Source: Aralia elata (lineage: Eukaryota; Streptophyta; Magnoliopsida; Apiales; Araliaceae). Taken from it: a DNA stretch of 64,000 nucleotides. The DNA is taken from the NCBI GenBank assembly GCA_034770075.1, contig CM068384.1, forward strand, positions 93,770,720-93,834,719, read 5' to 3'. Below the pieces are notes generated by a model. That model was given only the letters and a program-made list of their open reading frames with translations. It was not told where the DNA came from and ran no database searches. Of the stretch, positions 46,962 to 58,273 are shown piece after piece (position 1 is the first letter of the stretch; each line of letters opens with the position of its first letter). The position numbers and the translations under genes are program-made.

Positions 46962-47255
46962 TTTCTGCTAAACGTAAGAAAGCTTAATGTCATCATCTCA
47001 TCATACTACGAGAATATCTATCATGAGTACTACAAGTAGACAACAAGGCGACACACTCTATTAGCAACTCGCGATGAAATATAGCTTCATTTAAGGAATG
47101 TAAATACCTTTCACAATTCTCTAGGATTCGTCTATCTAAGATCGCCCCAAAACTCTACATGAGTTTTATCTACTCCTATTCTCTATACACTTCCTAAGGT
47201 TATAGCCTAAAGACCTCTCTCTAAAGGTTTATAACCTAAGGCTCTAATACCAACC
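46962..47255 (-). promoter_or_regulatory. Tekay-2 leader and primer-binding site
   Basis: A 294-bp leader between the 5' LTR and gag. On the minus strand the primer site TGGTATTAGAGC (47241-47252) differs by one base from the initiator-Met match. No extra reading frame is present, unlike Tekay-1. Confidence 0.85.
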
Positions 47256-50200
47256 TGTGACGCCCCCAAATCCGGGTCACTAGAACCGCGGACTTGGTTC
47301 GTCACTTTCTAGAACATACATCATGCCATTGACAATATATAGCGGAATAAAGGAATATTTATATTGATATAACATAAATAATCTTGTCCCAAGTCTCGAA
47401 ACCAAAACTTCTACAAAACGCAACTTAATACATAAGGGTAATTAAGTCTTAATACATCACAAGAGTTAACGAGTCTTAATATATAATCAAAATAGTAATC
47501 TTAATAGTACAAAGCTAATCCGTAGCTTTGCCTTTGCCTTTATCCTTCCCTGAGCTTTCACCACGAGCTCCACTAACTGAAATATTTTAAGGAAAGCAAG
47601 GGTGAGCAACAAATTTGCTCAGTAAGTATAATAACAATAATCATGAATCATCAAATGAATACTTTATAACTTACAAGAATCAAGAGAATAAAAGATAGGT
47701 CCAAAACTTGAACAATTTCTACGAATGATCTCTTTAACACAATTGTAGGGCCTCTATGGATCGAATGATTTCAATGTTCTTAAATGGAGGAAATATTATA
47801 TACTGAGTAGTCATCATGACACTGAACTTTTACTAGAATCACCAGAAATTAATCTGATAACCCAACATACTAATACAATAGGTGATCAACCTAATTTACC
47901 CGGTGTTATGCATAACCCCTTTTACATACTGTTCGCGCGCGTGTCGGTTCCCCGACATACATACTGTTTCCCCTGCTATGAGGGTTGTTCATCTCAGCTT
48001 TACATAGGAATCCAAACCAAACAATTTGATCGGATAGCTTTACTTAACAATAATGATGATTAAACATACGTCTAGCCGAAACAATTGGCTTTGACATCTA
48101 TCTCATATAGTTCATGGAATATAGAACTTGAAAGCTTTAATAACATGCGTTGAAGCATGGCTAGGTAACATGAACGATTAACAGTTCATTCTAAGAGTAG
48201 TTGCAATACGACAATGATTGAAGTAAAGGAACCTGTCCAGAATATCTTGAATAAGATAAGAAACTCGCTTAATAGAGTAATACTTGCAATAATATACAAC
48301 ATTTGTATAAGATAGGAAGCTTGCTCAAAAAATAATAGTTGGGTAAGGAACTTGCAATAATATAGAATACTTGTCCAATTATAATTTGGGTAAGATGGAA
48401 CTTTCTCAATAAATAGCTAGAATAAGGTTAAGAAAATTTGCATTCAATATATAGAAAGAATGAAGTTAGGGAACTTGCCCAACTCAAGGGTTAGACAAGC
48501 GTTAGGAAACTTGCCTGGTGCGCCTGCTACAATATTACAACACACGCTCCTTAATATCCTACACAATTAAGTACATATTCACATAACAATTAGTCACATA
48601 TTGGATACCAAATAAAAGTTTATACTACTCTATCATGTTTCATTCTTATAAGAAACAAAATATTAAACAATATTATACACACTAGTTACAGCTTTATGAC
48701 GCTTGCGCGTCCGCACGCCAACCTCGCCTATTCGAATGCCCAAGCGACATGCAATTGCGTACGCCTAGCACGCCCATTCGATTTATCTAATACTCATTGG
48801 GTTAATGCTAAGTATCAATATAAATCATAACATTCATGTTTTTGGACTTAGAACAATGTCTTTTATTGTTGGAAGCATTACACGTTGCACGCATGCATGA
48901 CCGACGCCTTCTATTTGCACAACATCCATAAAAACGGTTAATTTCAAAATTTCTCCATGTAGTAAATTTCAATTCTAATTAATGAACGTTATAGGTCTAT
49001 CTCTAAGCTTTCCGGATCATCTTGAATCATCCAATTTGGAGTTTATATGAGAAAGTTAGGTCCGTTTTACTAAAGGATGTCAGCGTCGCACAACGAGCTC
49101 GCCCCGAAGTGCTTGTGCTCGCCCCAAAGTGCTTCTGCTTGCCCCAGAGGGCTTGTGCTCACCCTAGAGGGTGTATGCTCGCCCCAGATGAGCTTGTGCT
49201 CGCCCAGAGTGTTTGTGCTCTCCCCAGAGTGTTTGTGCTCGCCCCAGAGGGCTTGTGCTCGCCCCGGAGGAGCTTGTGCTCGCCCCAGAGGGCTGGTGCT
49301 CGCCCTAGAGAGCTGGTGCTCGCCCCGGATGAGCTTGTGCTCGCCCCGGAGGGCTCCTCTCTGCCGAGCTCGCCAACAAGCTCTGTTTTGGCACCCAAAC
49401 TTCAAACCTTCGTAACTTCTTCGTTACTACTCGGAATTAGGCCATTTCAGAGGCTATGAAAAGCTTACAACATGAACTATAAGTCTCCTATAGATTCATA
49501 CACTTATAGCATTAACCAAAATTATCAAACATGAAAAATATCTACCATGGTTCTCTAAATTCGTCCAACAGTCCATGTCCTTGTTCAACAGTTCATTGTT
49601 CTTGCTCCATTAAGCCAAGGTAGGGATTTCTTTCATTTTTTGTTCCACTTTGATGTTGTTAACAGCTTACATAGTCTCTTAACAACATTTACAAACATCC
49701 AAAATAAATAACAACAACAAAAATCGCAGCAAAGCCAACCCATAAGCTCAAAAGCTTTACAACCCTGAAACTTTGAAAACCTTAACCAAAATCAAATGAA
49801 AATATGTTAAGTGAGATGATTACCTCTTGTAATCCATCTAAGATGCTAGAGAGCTAGCAAGCTAGGCTTGAGACTCTCCTTTCACTTCTTTGGCTCCTTT
49901 CTTCTCCACCCGTGTGTCTCTCCTTTCTTCTTCCTTCAAGTTTTTTCCTCTTCCTCTCCCTTTGTTCTTGTTCTTCCTCTCTCTCTCTCTCTATACCACT
50001 CCCTCCCTCTCTGCAGCTCTCTTCTTGCTAGCAAAAGGACTAAGCTTGGAAATAAGCCGAGTATAAGATAATGAAAGGAAAGGAGTCAGATGAATAAGGC
50101 TTGGGAGAATGAAGGAGTTCAACACCCGAGCTCCTCCTCTTTCTTTCTTTTTCTGCACCTCTCTTCTCTCTACTATGCTCTCACTCTTTCTGCAGCACAA

Positions 50201-50933
50201 AGTTTGGTAGTTGAAAGTTTGAATGGGATGACAGCTTGGAGGCTTCGGGACAATGAAAGGGAGTAGCTCAAGAAAGTCTAGCATTTGGGAAAATTAGGGC
50301 ATTGAGCCCATCAAATGGCAGCGTGCTGCCGGCTATCCACTCTAGTCCTTGCATTTGATTGGTCCAAGGGTTTATGTTGGTTCCCACTTAGAATAATAAG
50401 CCAAAATAAATACCCAAATACACAAAAATGTACCCGAATACTCCCACTTTTGTACCCAATTTGGTAAATAACTCTACCCAAAATTAAAATGGGTACTCCC
50501 ACAAATTATTGGGACACATAACAATAATTATTATGGGATTTATCCAAATATTCCGAACAGTCATATTATACATTTCGGATACCGAATAAAACACGATTAG
50601 GCTCAAAATGAAAATCTGACACTTGGAGAAATTATCACTTCGCACAGGTGTATTATTGAAATTTATTAAGGTCAAAAAAGACGCAAAATGTTATGGTGTG
50701 AACAGTGCCTCGGTAAATGTGCCTCGTGAATAGTGATTTTTTGTGATTTTTCGCGAAGTCAGTATATTCACCCTAACGTCACTGCAACACGTAAAATTCA
50801 ACACATACACATATTCTAGGTTATAACATAACCTATAAGCACATAACACATAATAATATAAATAAAAATAAAAATTCACTTTATTCACACATAAACCCGG
50901 GTTACAAGGAAATTAAAATTCCCGATCGTTACA
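47256..50933 (-). repeat. Tekay-2 5' LTR
   Basis: Complete, 3678 bp, plus strand tgtgacgccccc to cgttaca. It holds the palindrome TGAGCAA...TTGCTCA (47603-47621), the module pair flanking a 12-unit GC-rich array (49083-49373) and the 768 bases missing from the left LTR. Confidence 0.92.
49083..49373. repeat. GC-rich 20-bp minisatellite in Tekay-2 5' LTR
   Basis: About 12 units of gcttgtgctcgccccagagg, three fewer than the sister array at 40463-40812. Confidence 0.92.
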
Positions 50934-51387
50934 TGCAGACCGAATGATTCGTAGATGCATCCCATATGGTGAAACTGCAAGTATTCTACATGCATGTCAT
51001 TCTTCACTATATGGAGGTCACTATGGGATTGAGAGAACTGCCGCTAAAGTGCTTCAAACAGGGTTCTATTGGCCTACCTTATTCACAAACGCCCATCAGT
51101 TTGTTAAGAATTGTGATAAATGCCAAAGAGTGGGTAACATTTCCAAACGCCACGAGATGCCACTAAATACAATTTTGGAAGTGAAAATATTTGAAGTGTG
51201 GGGAATAAACTTTATGGGGCCATTTTCATCATCCTGTAGCAACATCTACATTCTTTTGGCAGTCGACTATGTGACTAAGTGGGTGGAAGCCAGTGCGTTA
51301 CCGACCAATGACGCCAAAGTTGTGCTAAAATTCCTTTATAAAAACATCTTCACTAGATTCGACACTCCAAGAGCAATAATCAGTGAT
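50934..51387 (+). pseudogene. Athila integrase fragment
   Basis: One open frame covering the zinc-binding N-terminus (H..H in HACHSSLYGGH, then CDKCQRVGNISKRHEMP) and the first half of the catalytic core. The first catalytic residue appears lost: WGINFMGPF where Athila has WGIDFMGPF. VDYVTKWVEASALPTNDA and AIISD, with the second Asp, follow. Tekay-2 bounds it on the left and Tekay-5 interrupts it right after AIISD. CQRVGNISKR places it in Athila rather than Tat. It is not part of the pol-less Athila-like array. Confidence 0.85.
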
Positions 51388-51437
51388 TGTAATAGCCAGA
51401 ACTTTAAGTCACATTAGAAGATATGCTCAGAGCCTGT
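51388..51437 (+). repeat. Tekay-5 5' LTR remnant with a 27-bp pol-derived patch
   Basis: 28 bases match the 3' LTR start (63807-63834). From acatt at 51411 the sequence continues for 27 bases identical to the integrase gene at 63033-63059, then changes again. No further LTR sequence and no primer site can be recognised before gag. Confidence 0.85.
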
Positions 51438-51900
51438 ATGTAAATAGGATGTATCCCCGTATTATGAGTATAGAGGAGTATATCTTTTGGTAGATCCCAT
51501 CTTTTGAAGTTAAAATGGGATAGTTGGCATTTATAGAAATATGCCAGGCATATAAAGTGTATGACACTAAGATTCGATATATGAATATAAATGCAATATT
51601 ATGACTACAGGTGTGGTTGAGTAAATAAGGTTTGAGAATTAAGTTAGTAAGTTGTCTATCCGAAAAATGTTTATTCAGCAAGCCGTATTGGTTAATACAG
51701 CGAACCGTATTAGTTAATGCAGCAAATCGTATTGGTTAATTCAGAAAACCATATTGGCAAATCCGGTAAGCTGAATTTTAAAACCCAACGATATGATTAT
51801 ATGATTTTCAACTATGTATTACATTTTAAATGCTAGCACTAATGATGTATGGCATAACATAAAACTCAAGGAGTAACTTAAGGTTTTGTTTATTTAGACA
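51438..51900 (+). other. Tekay-5 leader or rearranged LTR, with short repeats
   Basis: AT-rich sequence before gag. At 51665-51775 there are about five degenerate units built on cagcaaaccgtattggttaa. I see no primer-binding site, so part of the LTR and leader seems to be gone. The frame 51427-51681 on the other strand is not credible. Confidence 0.6.
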
Positions 51901-52869
51901 ATGTCGCCGAGACGACAAACTCGAAACCAAAGGGAGGAAAGATCTGTTAATGACGAAGGGGGTCAAGCGGACCCAATGCAAGACTTTATTAACATGTTAG
52001 CAGAAGTAATGCAGAATCAAGTACCACCAGCAGGAAATCCGTCAGTGAACCAATTGGCGAATTTTAAGGACTTTAAAGCAGTAGGTCCGCCAGAGTTTAA
52101 GGGGACAACAGATCCTATTGAAGCTCAAACATGGATAAAGGAGATGGAGAAGGCTTTTATTATTGCAAGAGTTGCAGAAGAGCAAAAGACAGCTTTTGCT
52201 ACCTATTTAATGAATGGTGAGGCTAATTTTTGGTGGGAATCAAATCAAAATAGGGCCAGTGAAGGAGTGGTAACGTGGGAAAGGTTTAAAGAATTGTTTT
52301 TCGAAAACTATTTTTCACAAAGTATGCAAGGAAGAATGGAAGTTAAGTTTTTGGAGTTAAAACAAGAAAATATGTCAGTCTCAGAATACGCAGCCAAATT
52401 TAATGAGTTAGCAAGGTTTGCACCACATCAGGTGGATACCGAGGAGTGAAAGGCGCGGAGATTTGAGAACGGGTTGAAATCCTAGATTTTTAGCAAGGTG
52501 GCAGTATTACAAATTGATTCGTTTTCGACTCTGTTAGAGAAAGCTATCATTGCAGAAGGTGGTAGTGAAGGTAGCAACAGCAAGAAACGCAAATGGAACA
52601 GCGGTGGCAACAACTCAGAAACTTAACAAGGGAGTGTTCAGCAGAAGAAGAAAGCATGTGACAAGTGTGGAAAGAATCACTTTGGGGAGTGTATGAAGGG
52701 GAAGAATGTTTGTTATAATTATGGTCAGGAAGGACATCTTTCTCCAAATTGCCCTAAGCCAAGGAAAGGTGGTTGTTTTTCATGTGGAGGAACGGGTCAT
52801 CGATTCAAGGATTTTCCGCTAAAGAAGAATACTGAGGGAGGAAGCGGCAGCAAGAGTAGTAACCCAAAG
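51901..52869 (+). pseudogene. gag: Tekay-5 gag (broken)
   Basis: MSPRRQTRNQREERS at 51901 opens the frame, followed by the gag core (KTAFATYLMNGEANFWW, FLELKQENMSVSEYAAKFNEL). Stops at 52447 (TGA, Arg site), 52483 (TAG, Trp site) and 52624 (TAA). The zinc region has CDKCGKNHFGEC, then CYNYGQEGHLSPNC, whose second Cys is Tyr, then CFSCGGTGHRFKDF, whose final Cys is Phe. There is no frameshift; gag and pol share one frame. Confidence 0.92.
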
Positions 52870-55494
52870 TTAACCATTGGAGGGCCAGTACAGCAGAGCA
52901 AGCCAACAGCTAGAACATTCAACATGACTGTGCAAGACGCGGTTGCATCAAAGGAAGTGGTGTCAGGTATTATTCCGATCAATAATATAAATGCCAATGT
53001 ATTATTTGATTCGGGAGCTACCTGTTCATTTGTGTCTGATGATTTTGCTAAAAGGTTAAATTTACCTTGTGAAAAGTTAGAAAACCCAATGAACATAGAA
53101 GTTACAAATAAAGAAGTGATCCCTGTAGAATTTATCCATAAGAACTGTTGTGTGAAAATAAGGGGACCTACGTTAAGCGTGAATTTAGTTCCGATACGCT
53201 TAGGAGAATTTGATGTAATCCTAGGAATGGATTGGTTGTTTAACCATGAGGCAGTTATTGACTGTCAGAAAAAGAGCATACGCCTTAAAACACCCAATAA
53301 GTCTAAGGTTGTATTTTATGGTAGCAAGTTGCCAAGACAAACGAGTTGTCTGACGATGATGCAGGCCAGGAAGATGTTGAAGAAAGGATGTGAGGGTTAT
53401 TTGGCTCATGTAGTGGATACACGAATGGTGAATTCTGACATGGGGCAGATACCTATAGTGAATGAGTTCGTGGATGTTTTTCCAGAGGAATTGCCAGGAC
53501 TTCCACCAGATCAAGAGATAGAGTTTGTAATTGATTTAGTACCAGGGACAGCGCCGATATCGAAAGCACTGTATAGGATGGCTCCGGTAGAAATGAAAGA
53601 GTTAATGGTTCAAGTGCAGGATTTGTTGGACAAGAAGTACATTCAACCTAGTGTATCTCCGTGGGGGGCACCAGTGTTGTTTGTAAAGAAGAAGGATGGA
53701 TCGATGAGGTTGTGCATAGATTATAGAGAATTGAATAACGTGACAATCAAGAACAAGTATCCGTTACCGATAATAGACGATCTGTTTGATCAACTTAAAG
53801 GAGCGAAGTATTTTTCGAAGAATTATTTGAGGACTGGTTATCATCAGTTGAAGGTGAGAACGGAGGATGTACCCAAGACAACATTTAGAACTTGTTACGG
53901 CCATTATGAGTTTCTAGTGATGTCGTTTGGACTGACGAATGTGCCAGCTGCTTTTATGGACATGATGAACAGAGTATTTAAACAGTACCTGGATAAGTTC
54001 GTGGTTGTGTTCATTGACGACACTCTGGTGTATTCGAAGACTGAAGAAGAGCATGTCGAGCATTTACGGATAATACTGGAGACATTGAGAAAAGAGAAAT
54101 TATATGCAAAATTTTCAAAGTGTGAATTCTGGTTGAAAAGAGTTCAGTTTTTGGGACATGTTATCGACAACGAAGCAATTTCTGTTGATCCAGCAAAGGT
54201 AGAAGCAGTGAAAAATTGGGGACAACCAAGGACACCGACAGAGGTCAGACGTTTCTTGGGATTGGCAGGATATTACCGGAGGTTTACTCAAGATTTCTCA
54301 AAGATAGCGACGCCATTGACAAATTTGACCAGGAAGACAGTTAAGTATGTGTGGACGGAGAAATGTGAGCAGTGTTTTTAGGAGTTGAAGAAGCGACTAA
54401 GTGAAGCACTTGTGTTATCCTTACCAGATAGTACGAGAGGTTTTACAGTGTACAGTGATGCATCACACAGGGGAATGGGTTGCGTGTTAATGTAGAATGG
54501 TAAAGTCATTGCGTATGCGTCACGCTACTTAAAGGATTATGAAAAGGGATACCCTACCCACAACCTGGAATTGGCTACGGTAGTGTTTGCCCTTAAGATT
54601 TGGAGACATTATCTCTATGGAGAAAAGTGTGAGATATACACAGATCACAAAAGTTTGAAGTATATCTTTACACAAAAGGAGTTAAACATAAGGCAGATAA
54701 GGTGGTTAGAATTGATCAAGGATTATGATTGTGAGATTCTATATCATTCAGGAAATGCCAATGTAGTAGCAGATGCTTTAAGCAGGAAGAACAGTGAGAA
54801 GTTGTTTGTGTTGACAGAGTAAGAAAAGTTAGTAAGAGAGATGGAGAAAATGGAGTTGGAGGTGAAAAATCTGAGGAATTCAGATAAAGTAATAGAAACA
54901 GAAGCTTGTCCGACCTTATTGGACAGGGTGAAGGAGGCACAAGAGAATGATGAAGAATGTAGTAACATTGAGAAATGGTTAGCTGAAGGTAAAGAGTTGA
55001 AGTATAAGATTGATAGCACTAGATTGTTGAGATTCGAAAATCGAGTTTGGATACCTTCAGTACTGGAATTAAGAGAAGAGATTTTATAAGAGGCCCACAG
55101 TACGAGATACTCGATACACCCAGGAAGCACAAAGATGTATCAAGATCTGCGTCAATATTTTTGGTGGTCGAACATGAAGAGAGAGGCTGCAGAATGTGTC
55201 AGCGGATGTTTAACCTATCAGAGAGTCAAGGTAGAGCATCAACGACCGAGTGGATTATTACAGCCGCTAGAGATTCCTGAATGGAAATGGGAGCACATCA
55301 CGATGGATTTTGTGGTGGGGCTTCCAGCAACACAGAAAGGTTACGACGCGATATGGGTAATTGTGGATCGTCTTACAAAGTCAGCGCACTTTTTACCGAT
55401 CAAGATTAGATACAATTTGGATCAACTAGCCAATTTGTATATCAAAGAAATAGTTTCAAGACATGGAGTGCCGGTATCAATTGTATCTGATAGA
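52870..55494 (+). pseudogene. pol: Tekay-5 pol, first part: protease to integrase core (broken)
   Basis: Protease has Asp-Ser-Gly (VLFDSGATCSF). Reverse transcriptase keeps FIDD but reads KNYLRTGYHQ where sister copies have KIDLR(S/T)GYHQ, so one catalytic Asp is lost. RNase H and the start of integrase (HHCC region; one Cys is Tyr in CLTYQRVK) follow. Stops at 54379, 54493, 54820 and 55087. The frame is constant from gag to 55494, where a CACTA element interrupts codons of VSIVSDR. The second part is at 62919. Confidence 0.92.
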
Positions 55495-55912
55495 CACTAC
55501 AAGAAAAAGGTCTAATTCCGACGGAATATTCCGTCGGAAATAGTACTATTCCGTCGATCTTACACTATTTCCGACGGAATATTCCGTCGGAAATTCGGTC
55601 GGAAATACAGCCCTCGGAAATAAGTCCGTCGTAACTTCCGTCGGTATAATAATATTTCCGACGAATTATTTCCGACGAAACCTCCGTCAGAAATAAGACT
55701 TTTTCGACGGAATATAGTCCGTCGAAAATAAGTCCGTCGACGATAAAAAGCCACGTGGCACTCCTGGGTCGTTTTATTATTTAGCTAATGTCGACGGAAT
55801 TACCGTCGGAAATAATATATTTCCGTCGGAAATAAGTATTTTTTGGTATAAATTTTAATGTTTAAGGCCGACGGAATATCCGTCGGAAATACCTTATTCC
55901 GTCGGAAATACC
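55495..55912. repeat. CACTA left subterminal region
   Basis: More than a dozen TTCCGTCGG-type motifs in both orientations. At 55516-55539 and 55569-55592 they form perfect 24-bp palindromes (TTCCGACGGAAT plus its reverse complement). Probable binding sites for the element's transposition proteins. A reading frame seen here on the minus strand is an artefact of the palindromes. Confidence 0.9.
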
Positions 55913-56246
55913 CTTTTTTTTTTTAAAACAATTTTTTTGCTTTTTAAATTTCCAGGTTTTTAAACCCCATTTTTGTACCTGTAACCTGCTTTATCCCAAC
56001 AATACATATATTACAACACCAATAGCTGCTTCCAAGAACAACGTATATCAGAATCAACTCATAACGTTAAAAACTCTAAAAAATAACTCATTATGTCCCG
56101 AAATACATTCAAAACTAAAGAATATTACATTGATTTACAAAGAATCAAACTAAACTTTACAATATATGAGTTACAAAATATTTAAGTAAGTTCTAAATAC
56201 AAAACACCTAAACAAACTAAACTATATATATAACATGGGCGTATGA

Positions 56247-58204
56247 CTATGGTGTATGCAAATCAACATCAGCATGACCTCCGTCGCCGTCGCCGTCGTC
56301 ATCGCCATCGCCATCGCCACCCTGTTGATACAATTAAAAATATAACGCATTAGTCCGTATGAAATAATTATTTGAATAACATGCAAATTAAATAATTAAA
56401 AGTAAATATAATATACCTGGGTAGGCGGGGGCTGCTGACTCCCAATCGGGCCAAAAGCCTCCGATAGTAATGTAACCACCAACCGGAGCACCTCATCGCG
56501 TATCGCGATGAACTGCTCCTGTGGGATACCCGTACTATCGACGGTGGCCCCTGCTGCAATATCTTGGGTGAGCTGGTGAAGGCGAGCTCGACTGGGCAAC
56601 TCCTGACGACGGATGACCGGATCCGTACGGAACGTCTCCGACACCGCCGCCATAACCCTCTGGAAAATCTCGTCGTCCAAGCCACCGCCGGTATGAGATG
56701 GTCCGACAGAAGATCTCGGGCGCTGACGCTGGCTAGAGCCTGCACAAATAAATATATCATTACTACTAATATATGCAGTTACTTAATCTTAACTTATTAG
56801 AAAAAATATTACCTCCAGGTAATGTATACGCTGGTATCCTCGGCAATCCCAGCACTCGATATCTGCTGGTACTGCCAGTAGGGGGATCCTGAGACGCGAC
56901 CCATAATGCCAGCTCCTCATCCCGAGATAATTCAATCTCGGGCCGAGGAACGATAGAATCTAACATCTCAGAGTCCCTCCTAGCAGCCTGCAACTCAGCT
57001 ACACGCTGGTCCCGACTAACCTGAAATCGGTCTTGTAATTTTTGGCTTATACGTAAGTTAATTATATCATTTTATAAACTAACTAATATTAAACATTATG
57101 TAAAATTACGATTACACTTACCCGTATAGCTAATGCTGCGGGAGACATAGTAGAGTCCTTTGGCGTGTGGGCTCTATCCCAGAACTCTAACATAGAAGGA
57201 GGTCGGCCTAAGCTCTGTCGCATGGCCTAATAAATACATTCATAAAGGAGTTATGAAGTTTACTTGTGACAAATGAGTTACTAAACAACTAAGTATATGA
57301 CACTTACCGATTTCGCCTCCTCAAAAGACTGCGAGCCAGTAGTGTGTACCACTCGGAGCTGACGACGGTTCTTCTTTGCCTGCTCTGACTTCTTCTTGAA
57401 GTCGTCAGCATCCCAGTGCGTACACATAGCCTCCTACACTGCATCAGAGACTATGCGGGGCTGGTGATCTCTAAGCGTGGTCCCGGGCTGGTCATCAACT
57501 GCCCGGGCTGCCCTCTGTCGCATCTCATACAGCCAGCCGGCGTAGTTCTTGGCGATGTGTGCAATAACAACATCATCGCCGGCTGCCTGAGAGATGCCCG
57601 AATCATATCTAAAATATCTCTATAACAAAAGTTTAAAAGTTAGGAACCATTAAATTATTGTGCAACAACTATGTACGTATAAGAAAATTAACTTACGTGA
57701 AACTCCCGCAAGACAGTGACCATAAACGCGGGATCGTAAAGGCTGTACTGGCTGAAGCGCATACACCCAGTCGGGAGGTGCGTCAGGCAGATAGCGTGTA
57801 TGGTCGCCTTAGCGACCGGGTCTAGTATACTACAGTAAAAACAATTGAATATTGTTACTTTAAATGTTTAATGCAACAAATTATATAAACTTAACTCTTA
57901 ATTTTTAAGTCATAGTAGAATACTTACTGGGAAGAGCCGACATCCACTCGAACTACATGTGGAACTGCCGGTGGACGACCGAAGAGACCGAGGTTAGTCT
58001 GCCGGTCTCGTCGACGACGAGCATCTGTAATTATATTATTAAACTTTAGTCAAAATACATAAACTAATTTATATTGAGATATATTATACGTTAACACGAA
58101 TCAAACCACTTACTAGCTCTTGAAGACGAGCCTCCAGCCTGGCTCGCGTCTCCGGATCCTGATCGCCCCCTGCCGCGACAACCGCCACCGCTATTTCTAG
58201 CCAT
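56247..58204 (-). CDS. CACTA second gene (Transposase_24/TNPA-like), 8 exons, one stop
   Basis: Proposed exons: 58204-58114, 58024-57928, 57829-57697, 57619-57308, 57226-57122, 57020-56813, 56739-56417, 56321-56247. All introns are GT-AG, five of the seven donors are GTAAGT, and the 1344 spliced bases stay in one frame, giving about 447 residues. The only break is a TAG at 57436-57434, where Trp is expected (DAV-stop-EAMCTHW). The protein starts MARNSGGGCRGRGRSGSGD; exon 4 has FKKKSEQAKKNRRQ and HTTGSQSFEEA, typical of the second CACTA gene; exon 7 ends PPPTQ; exon 8 is Gly/Asp repeats ending VDLHTP. It lies 70 bp downstream of the transposase gene. I infer a role in end binding, as for TNPA-type proteins. 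The splice model is read by eye. Confidence 0.72.
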
Positions 58205-58273
58205 AAATATTCTACTGAAATAACGGAAATATAATATATTATTACTATTTAAATCTAATATATTAATATTAAA

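Larger units (their letters stand above)
39406..50933 (-). mobile_element. Tekay-2: Ty3/gypsy chromovirus, left end truncated
   Basis: Minus-strand element with gag-pol between LTRs 39406-42373 and 47256-50933. The left LTR lacks the first 768 bases present in the right one, which fits a deletion or recombination fused to the hAT-like fragment. The right flank starts tgcag and is Athila integrase sequence. Chromodomain and integrase are of Tekay type. Confidence 0.92.

Noticed and set aside
51427..51681. Minus-strand frame in Tekay-5 leader
   Set aside because: AT-rich, no domain, overlaps leader repeats.
55560..55754. Arg-rich minus-strand frame in the CACTA end
   Set aside because: Palindromic ttccgtcggaa motifs keep frames open; this is subterminal non-coding DNA.
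56368..56760. Alternative 130-residue frame overlapping exon 7 of the second CACTA gene
   Set aside because: It is a shadow in another frame; the spliced frame fits conserved exon borders.
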